A program made the position numbers and the translations under genes. A stretch of 64,000 nt of DNA, from NCBI RefSeq assembly GCF_010119935.1, contig NZ_CP048209.1, forward strand, positions 3,041,001-3,105,000. Direction: 5' to 3'. The stretch's first letter is position 1, and every line of letters starts with the position of its first letter. The notes under the pieces are model-generated. The model was not told the DNA's origin and ran no database searches. It saw nothing but the letters and a program-made list of their open reading frames with translations. Positions 58,473 through 64,000 of this stretch are shown here, in pieces. Source of the stretch: Paenibacillus lycopersici. Lineage in GTDB: Bacteria > Bacillota > Bacilli > Paenibacillales > Paenibacillaceae.

Positions 58473-59942
58473 GTGCAATTGAAGAGGGTCTTGCTGCTAA
58501 TCGCAATTCTATCGTTAGCGGCTTCGGTCGGCATTCCGGCGGCATCGGCAGCTTCGCCGTACGAAGCCTATACGTACGATTACTACGGGGATTCATCGCC
58601 GCTGCCAGCCCCCTATCTGCCGGATACCGCCATTACGGGCGCAAGTCTGGGCGTCGGCGATTTCAAAGAGCCGAACGACATGTACGTGACGACGGACGGC
58701 ACGACGTACATTCTGGACAGCGGCAACGCGCGGATCATCGTGCTGAATCCGGACATGCAAGTGGATCGCGTCATCAAGACGTTCCGGAACAAAGGCAAGG
58801 AAGACGGGTTCGCGGCTCCGCAAGGGCTGTTCGTATCCGAGAACCAAGAGATCTACGTGGCGGATACGGACAATAACCGCGTCGTCGTGCTATCCGGCAA
58901 GGGCGAATTGATTCGCGTTGTCGCGAATCCGCAATCGGACATCCTGCCCGCGGATTTCAAGTTTGTCCCGCTCAAAGTAACGGTCGACGCGGCGGGGCGC
59001 GTATTCGTCGTGGCGCGCGGCGTGTTCGAAGGGATCATGCAGTTCGACGACAAGAACAATTTCATGGGCTACGTCGGTACGATTAACGTAACGCCTACGA
59101 TCTGGGACCGGCTATGGAAGTCGTTGTCCACGAAAGCGCAGAAGGCGCAAATGCAGCTGTTCATCCCGACCGAATTCTCGAATATCGATATCGACGGCAA
59201 AGGCTTCGTGTACGCGACGGCGATCGATATCACGTCCGATACGCCGATCAAGCGGCTGAATCCGTCCGGCGACGACGTGCTCAAGCGTCTCGGCTATTGG
59301 GCGGTCAAGGGCGATATCCGCTTCCGGATGTTCGGCAACAATTCCGGTCCGTCCAAGTTCACGGATATCAAGGTGCTGGGCGGTGGCATGTACGTCGCGC
59401 TCGACAGCAACCGCGCGCGGCTGTTCACCTATAACGATGAAGGCGATCTGCTGTACGCCTTCGGCGGACGGGGCAATCAGCTGGGGGTCTTCAATAATCC
59501 TGCCGCGGTCGAGAAGATCGGCGATAAGCTGGCCGTCTTGGACAGCGGCAAGAACAACATCGTCGTCTTCCGGCCGACCGAATTCGGCACGCTGGTTCAG
59601 CAGGCGACGACGGAGCATTACTACGGCAATGACGACGTTGCCGTCAAGTTATGGAGCGACGTGCTCCGGTTGAACACGAACTACGAGATCGCCTACCTCG
59701 GCATCGGCAAATCGCTGCTGATGCAGAAGGAGAACGAGAAGGCGATGGAATACTTCAAGCTCGGCATGAGCCGCAAGAACTATTCGGTCGCGTACAAGCG
59801 CTATCGCCGGGAAGTGCTGAAAGAACAGTTCGGCACGGCGATGACCATCGTGCTCTCGCTCCTTATCGCGTTCATCGCGTACCGCATAGCAAGAGTAGTC
59901 ATAAGAAGGAGGGCTGTGAAACGTGAAGCAGGACTTTCTTAA
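58473..59942 (+). CDS. secreted NHL-repeat / TPR membrane protein
   Basis: Extracytoplasmic protein of 489 residues. A signal peptide (to about residue 27, AASA) is followed by an NHL-type six-bladed propeller (about 55-385; repeats such as FKEPNDMYVTTDGTTYILDSGNARIIVLN and FAAPQGLFVSENQEIYVADTDNNRVVVLS). A short TPR region (about 390-450) and a C-terminal membrane segment (TIVLSLLIAFIAYRIARVVI) complete it. The orientation puts the propeller outside the cell. It may organise the transporter or bind glycan. GTG at 58473 follows GGGGAGGTGG. Its end overlaps the Yip1-like gene by 20 bases. Confidence 0.85.
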   Translation: MQLKRVLLLIAILSLAASVGIPAASAASPYEAYTYDYYGDSSPLPAPYLPDTAITGASLGVGDFKEPNDMYVTTDGTTYILDSGNARIIVLNPDMQVDRVIKTFRNKGKEDGFAAPQGLFVSENQEIYVADTDNNRVVVLSGKGELIRVVANPQSDILPADFKFVPLKVTVDAAGRVFVVARGVFEGIMQFDDKNNFMGYVGTINVTPTIWDRLWKSLSTKAQKAQMQLFIPTEFSNIDIDGKGFVYATAIDITSDTPIKRLNPSGDDVLKRLGYWAVKGDIRFRMFGNNSGPSKFTDIKVLGGGMYVALDSNRARLFTYNDEGDLLYAFGGRGNQLGVFNNPAAVEKIGDKLAVLDSGKNNIVVFRPTEFGTLVQQATTEHYYGNDDVAVKLWSDVLRLNTNYEIAYLGIGKSLLMQKENEKAMEYFKLGMSRKNYSVAYKRYRREVLKEQFGTAMTIVLSLLIAFIAYRIARVVIRRRAVKREAGLS

Positions 59943-60543
59943 GTTTCCGCTCCATCTGATCGTGCGTCCGTTCGACGGGTTCTGGGATATGAAATACGAG
60001 GGCAAAGGGAAAATGAAGGTCGCCTTGATCATCCTGCTCGCCGTCGTCCTTACGACCATCCTGCAGAAGCAATTCGCCGGATTTCTCGTCAACATGGTCG
60101 ATCCGCGTTCGCTGAACAGCCTTGACGATCTGCAGTTCACGGTGCTTCCTTTCTTATTGTTCTGCGTCGCGAATTGGTCGATTACGACGCTCATGGAAGG
60201 AGAAGGGAAGTTCAAAGAGATCGTGATGGCGACCGGGTATGCCCTGCTGCCGATCGTGCTCATCAACCTGCCGATGACGTTCGTCAGCCGGTTCATGACG
60301 CAGGAGGAGACGGCGTTCTACTATCTATTGAACAGCATCTCGAGCTTATGGTTCGTCATCCTGCTGTTCGTCGGGATCATGACGGTCCATCAATACACGC
60401 CGGCCAAGACGGTGCTGACGATGGTGCTGACCGTAGTCGCCATGGGATTCGTCGTCTTCATCGCCACCTTGGCGTTCAGCCTCGGTTCGCAGCTGTACTG
60501 GTTCATCTACGACGTTTATCGCGAAATCATATTCCGGACCTAA
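59923..60543 (+). CDS. Yip1-domain integral membrane protein
   Basis: Polytopic membrane protein of 206 residues with five hydrophobic segments and the YIP1-like start FLKFPLHLIVRPFDGFWDMKYEGKGKMKVAL. It carries a conserved-looking NWSITTLMEGEGKFKEIVMATGYALLPIVLIN block. Bacterial Yip1-family proteins have no defined biochemical role; the gene recurs beside sugar ABC systems in Paenibacillus. GTG at 59923 follows AAGGAGGG. Confidence 0.88.
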   Translation: MKQDFLKFPLHLIVRPFDGFWDMKYEGKGKMKVALIILLAVVLTTILQKQFAGFLVNMVDPRSLNSLDDLQFTVLPFLLFCVANWSITTLMEGEGKFKEIVMATGYALLPIVLINLPMTFVSRFMTQEETAFYYLLNSISSLWFVILLFVGIMTVHQYTPAKTVLTMVLTVVAMGFVVFIATLAFSLGSQLYWFIYDVYREIIFRT

Positions 60544-60557
60544 AGGAGGCCGCACCT

Positions 60558-63134
60558 TTGAATAGACGAACAAAATGGTATGCGGCGCTGGCTTGTATCG
60601 GGATCGTCGGCATCGGGGCGTTCGCCTATAGCGCGTATACGAAAGGCGCGCCGTCCGCGGACATAGCTGCTTTTGCGCGATCGGACATGAAGCCTGCCGC
60701 AGCGACCGAGCTGAAGTATCTGGCGGCCGGCCCGAACGCCGTTCCGGGCATGAAGCTGGTTGCGAAGACGGATGCGCTCGCGCTCTACATGAATCCGGAT
60801 ACGACCGATATCGCCGTCGTCAATCTGGCCACCGGCAAGATCTGGAACAGCAATCCGGGGGATATCGGCTCGGATGCCAAAGCGTCGCCCTTCGAGAAAG
60901 ACCGGCTGGCCGCGCAAGTCACGCTGAACTACCGCGATTCGATCGGAACGCTCGGGCAGATCACCAACTTCACGGACAGCATCCAGCGCAAACAATTCAA
61001 AGCGGAGGGCATCGAGAACGGCGTGCGGATCACGTATACGATCGGGGATACGTCGCTCGGGATCGACGCGCTGCCGAAGCGGATCAGCAAGAAACGGCTC
61101 GAAGAGAAGGTGCTGAGCAAGCTGGACGAGAAGTCTGCGGCCTACGTCACGAACCGGTATTATCCGCTGGATAATAATCCTGACGTGCTCGAACGGCTGG
61201 ATGCGGAAGTATCGCGGGCGCTCGTGCTCAAGCGAATGCTCGATGCCTTCGAGAAGGCGGGTTACACGGCGGAGGATTTGAAGGCGGACAACGACGAGAA
61301 CGGCGCGTCCGGCGGCAGCGCTTCGACCAAGCCGAATTTCACGATACCGGTCGAGTACCGGCTTGACGGCGATTCGCTGCTCGTTCACGTGCCGGTGAAG
61401 GATATCCAGGAAGGCAAGGGCTATCAGATCCGTTCGGTCGAGCTGCTTGATTTCTTCGGCGCGGCAACCACGGAAGACAAAGGGTATATGCTCGTTCCCG
61501 ACGGCTCCGGCAGCCTGATCAACCTTAACAACGGCAAGGTTAAGGAAGAGATCTACGTCCAGCGGGTATACGGCGACGACGAGAACGACAATTCGAAACG
61601 GCGCGGCCAAATCGCCGAGGCTGCGCGGCTGCCGGTATTCGGCATGAAGACGGGCGACGAAGCATGGTTCGCCACGATCGAGAAGGGCGAAGGCATCGCC
61701 AGCATCAACGCCGACATTAGCGGCCGCAAGAACTCGTACAACAGCGCGTACGCCAGCTTCGCCATCCGCGGCGAAGACGAGCTCGAGCTGTACAAGGGCA
61801 ACAAGGTCGACGAATTCCAGCTGCTGACCGACGCCCGCTTCGAAGGCGATATCGAGGTGCGGTACAACTTCCTCTCCGGCGACCAGGCTTCGTACTCGGG
61901 CATGGCCGCGCTGTACCGGAACAATCTGGTGAAGGAAGGCGTGCTGAAGCCGCTGAAAGCGAAAGCGGAGCTGCCGTTCTACGTCGACCTGCTAGGAGCG
62001 GTGGACAAACGCAAATCGTTCCTCGGCGTTCCGTATAAAGGCTTGATGCCGATGACGACGATCGAACAAGCGAGCCGGATCGCGGCCGAAATCAAGAATG
62101 CCGGCATGTCCAACGTGCAAATGCGCTACGTCGGCTGGTTTAATGAAGGAATCGATCACAAAATTCCGGAGACCGTCAAGCTCGACGGCCAGTTGGGCAG
62201 CAAGTCGGAGCTCGCCAAGCTGGCGGAGCAGTTGAAAGCGATGGGCGGCAATCTGTATCCCGACGTGGCGTTCCAGCATGTGCTTCGCGAGAACCACGAC
62301 TTCAAGCCGGCTTCCGACGCGGCCCGGTTCGTAACGAGAGAGCAGGCGCTGCTCCAGCCGTACGACCGCGCCTTCAATGCGATGAACACCGAATGGGGAT
62401 CCTTCTATTTGCTCTCGCCGGCGAAGCTTCCTTACTTCGTCGACCGCTTCGTCGACAGCTACAAGAAATACAAGATGGATTCCGTCGCGCTGCGCGATCT
62501 GGGCGATACGCTCACGGCCGATTATCGCGTAAGCAGGGTCGTATTCCGCGACGTCGCCAAAAACATCGTGTCCGCGGAGCTAGGCAAGATCGAGGAGCGC
62601 TATCCGAACGTCATGATGACCGGCGGCAATCAATACGCGTTGAAATACGCCGATCAGCTGCTGAACGTGCCGACGTCTTCCAGCTCCTTCAGCATCGAGG
62701 ACGCGGTCGTTCCTTTCTATGAAATGGTTATCCACGGCTATATGGATTACGCGGGCGATCCGATCAACCTGGACGACGAGCAGGATCTGACGTACCATCT
62801 GCTGCATTCGCTCGAGTACGGCACGGCGCCGCATTTCTTCTGGTCGTACGAATCGTCGTCCAAGCTGAAGCTGACGACTTACGAAACGCTGTTCTCGACG
62901 CATTATTCGGATTGGCTCAAGGATGCGGCGGACCTGTACGGCAAGTTGAACGGCGTGCTTGCCGGCTTGCAGAATCAGACGATCACGGAGCATGTCCAGC
63001 ATATGCCGGGCGTTGCCGAGGTGCGTTACAGCAATGGGACTTCGATTTATGTGAACTATACGGATCAGCCGGTCACTGTGAACAACGTTCGAATCGGCGC
63101 GAAAAATTATACCGTGGGTGGTGACGGCCAGTGA
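60558..63134 (+). CDS. DUF5696-type large secreted/membrane protein
   Basis: Protein of 858 residues with an N-terminal membrane anchor (WYAALACIGIVGIGAFAYSAY) and a large extracytoplasmic part. An N-terminal beta-rich region (to about 400; MLVPDGSGSLINLNNGKV) is followed by an alpha/beta barrel-like region (about 420-760; IRYVGWFNEGIDHKIPE-type segment QMRYVGWFNEGIDHKIP, DFKPASDAARFVTREQA). This matches the DUF5696 description. A glycosidase-like activity is possible from the barrel but no catalytic acid pair can be assigned. TTG at 60558 follows AAAGGAGG; the longer frame upstream overlaps the Yip1 gene. Its stop overlaps the next start (GTGA). Confidence 0.82.
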   Translation: MNRRTKWYAALACIGIVGIGAFAYSAYTKGAPSADIAAFARSDMKPAAATELKYLAAGPNAVPGMKLVAKTDALALYMNPDTTDIAVVNLATGKIWNSNPGDIGSDAKASPFEKDRLAAQVTLNYRDSIGTLGQITNFTDSIQRKQFKAEGIENGVRITYTIGDTSLGIDALPKRISKKRLEEKVLSKLDEKSAAYVTNRYYPLDNNPDVLERLDAEVSRALVLKRMLDAFEKAGYTAEDLKADNDENGASGGSASTKPNFTIPVEYRLDGDSLLVHVPVKDIQEGKGYQIRSVELLDFFGAATTEDKGYMLVPDGSGSLINLNNGKVKEEIYVQRVYGDDENDNSKRRGQIAEAARLPVFGMKTGDEAWFATIEKGEGIASINADISGRKNSYNSAYASFAIRGEDELELYKGNKVDEFQLLTDARFEGDIEVRYNFLSGDQASYSGMAALYRNNLVKEGVLKPLKAKAELPFYVDLLGAVDKRKSFLGVPYKGLMPMTTIEQASRIAAEIKNAGMSNVQMRYVGWFNEGIDHKIPETVKLDGQLGSKSELAKLAEQLKAMGGNLYPDVAFQHVLRENHDFKPASDAARFVTREQALLQPYDRAFNAMNTEWGSFYLLSPAKLPYFVDRFVDSYKKYKMDSVALRDLGDTLTADYRVSRVVFRDVAKNIVSAELGKIEERYPNVMMTGGNQYALKYADQLLNVPTSSSSFSIEDAVVPFYEMVIHGYMDYAGDPINLDDEQDLTYHLLHSLEYGTAPHFFWSYESSSKLKLTTYETLFSTHYSDWLKDAADLYGKLNGVLAGLQNQTITEHVQHMPGVAEVRYSNGTSIYVNYTDQPVTVNNVRIGAKNYTVGGDGQ

Positions 63135-64000
63135 ACTTGAAACGATTGACCTTATCGCAGAAACGCTCGCTTCTCGGCATCCTATTCATTCTGCCTTGGC
63201 TTCTCGGCTTCGTCTTCCTGTTCGCGACGCCGCTGTTCCAATCGATCCACTTCAGCTTCAGCGATATGAAGATCTCGCCGGGAGGCGGCTACACGCTGGA
63301 CTTCATCGGCTGGGGAAACTTCAAGAACGCGTTGTCGGTCGATCCGAACTTCAACCGCATTCTGACCCAGTCCCTGTCCGAGATGGCATGGAACGTGCCG
63401 ATGATCCTGTTCTTCAGCTTGTTCACGGCGGCCTTGCTGAACACCAAGTTCGTCGGACGCCCGTTCGCGCGCGCGATCTTCTTCCTGCCGGTCATTCTGG
63501 CGTCCGGGGCCATCGCGGCCGCGCAAACGTCGGGCCTCATCCAACTGACCGGCAGCTCCGAGATCGCGAAGGAGCTCGGCCAGCAGCAGAACGGCTTCGA
63601 CCCGCTGTCGCTTGCGTTCACCCTGTCGGACGCGGGACTTCCGATGTGGTTTATCGAGTACATTATCAGCGCCGTACAGCGGATTTACGAGATCATCAAG
63701 AGCTCCGGCGTGCAAATTCTGATCTTCCTGGCGGCGCTGCAATCCGTTCCCATCTCGATGTACGAGGTCGCCAAGATGGAAGGCGCGACGGCGTACGAGA
63801 CGTTCTGGAAGATCACGTTCCCGATGGTCAGCCCGCTCATTCTGACGAACATCATCTATACGATTATCGATTCGTTCACGAACAGCCAAGTGACGACAAC
63901 GATCTACAGCACGGCCTTCCAGGCGCAGAACTTCGGTCTCAGCGCCGCGATGTCGTGGATCTACACCGCCGTGATCAGCGTCGTTCTCATAATCGTAGGC
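63131..64000 (+). CDS. sugar ABC transporter permease, 3' end outside window
   Basis: Open frame from GTG at 63131 to the end of the window, 290 codons and still open. It has several hydrophobic segments (LLGILFILPWLLGFVFLFATPLF at the start) and an EAA motif (MYEVAKMEGATAYETFWKITFPMVSPLI), so it is another MalF-type permease. The insertion between helices around residues 140-195 is longer than usual. It overlaps the DUF5696 gene by four bases (GTGA), so the operon continues beyond the window. Confidence 0.9.
   Translation, partial: MNLKRLTLSQKRSLLGILFILPWLLGFVFLFATPLFQSIHFSFSDMKISPGGGYTLDFIGWGNFKNALSVDPNFNRILTQSLSEMAWNVPMILFFSLFTAALLNTKFVGRPFARAIFFLPVILASGAIAAAQTSGLIQLTGSSEIAKELGQQQNGFDPLSLAFTLSDAGLPMWFIEYIISAVQRIYEIIKSSGVQILIFLAALQSVPISMYEVAKMEGATAYETFWKITFPMVSPLILTNIIYTIIDSFTNSQVTTTIYSTAFQAQNFGLSAAMSWIYTAVISVVLIIVG

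Noticed and set aside
1..64000. tRNA and rRNA genes, prophage modules and replication origins.
   Set aside because: No cloverleaf-ending GGTTCGANTC-like segments in suitable context, no rRNA-like stretches, and no phage structural or replication genes were recognised by eye; a covariance-model search would be decisive.

Overview
The window looks like a chromosomal stretch of a GC-rich, spore-forming member of the Paenibacillaceae (Paenibacillus or Cohnella type). The evidence is strong Shine-Dalgarno sequences with frequent TTG and GTG starts, a T-box leader, close relatives of the Bacillus genes yeeI, yerD and ecsAB, a KinB-like membrane histidine kinase, and a sugar ABC locus carrying DUF5696, Yip1 and NHL-repeat accessory genes typical of Paenibacillus. 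I saw no rRNA, tRNA or CRISPR array.

Layout. 1-10.4 kb: the 3' part of a HAD phosphatase, a methyltransferase, an aminotransferase behind a T-box, a LysR regulator divergent from ilvE with a palindromic operator between them, a UlaG-like metallo-hydrolase with paired operators, a GltB2/YerD-like FMN protein and an amine oxidase. 10.4-18 kb: a lipoprotein, yeeI, an orphan histidine kinase, an NHLP-type RiPP precursor, an IS110-family element inserted in a dispersed repeat, and a class I isoprenoid-synthase-like gene. 18-30 kb: isochorismatase-like hydrolase, ecsAB, AAA ATPase, nitroreductase, modAB (no modC), a cation diffusion facilitator, an ECF sigma/anti-sigma/TPR operon, a C-terminally frameshifted small gene and an NlpC/P60 endopeptidase. 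30-34 kb: a short catabolic operon (SDR, YjhG/YagF-type xylonate dehydratase, PhyH oxygenase) behind a cre-like site. 35-44.4 kb: a phenylalanine/tyrosine degradation operon (hppD, hmgA, an acyl-CoA/acetoacetyl-CoA synthetase, an unknown gene, fumarylacetoacetase, phhA). 44.6-50.2 kb: an export system with two ATPases, a lipoprotein adaptor and a large FtsX-type permease. 50.2-64 kb: a LacI regulator and a large glycan-import locus that runs off the end.

Working together. The aromatic operon encodes Phe to Tyr hydroxylation and, with a transaminase, the homogentisate route to fumarate and acetoacetate. A maleylacetoacetate isomerase of the usual zeta-GST type is absent, and one unknown gene sits where it might be expected. 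The glycan locus has a lipoprotein substrate-binding protein, a second membrane-anchored binding protein fused to carbohydrate-binding-like modules, a permease pair, three accessory membrane proteins and the start of another permease.

The most unusual non-coding structure is a family of composite intergenic repeats (near 5.5-6.0, 14.7-16.9 and 34.4-35.4 kb). Each copy is bounded by two versions of the same hairpin and starts with a conserved CAGGCTGTCGAGAA box. One copy is interrupted by the IS110 element. Another is interrupted by a 52-bp tandem double-hairpin array flanked by a 9-bp direct repeat, so each copy shows the other's unoccupied site.
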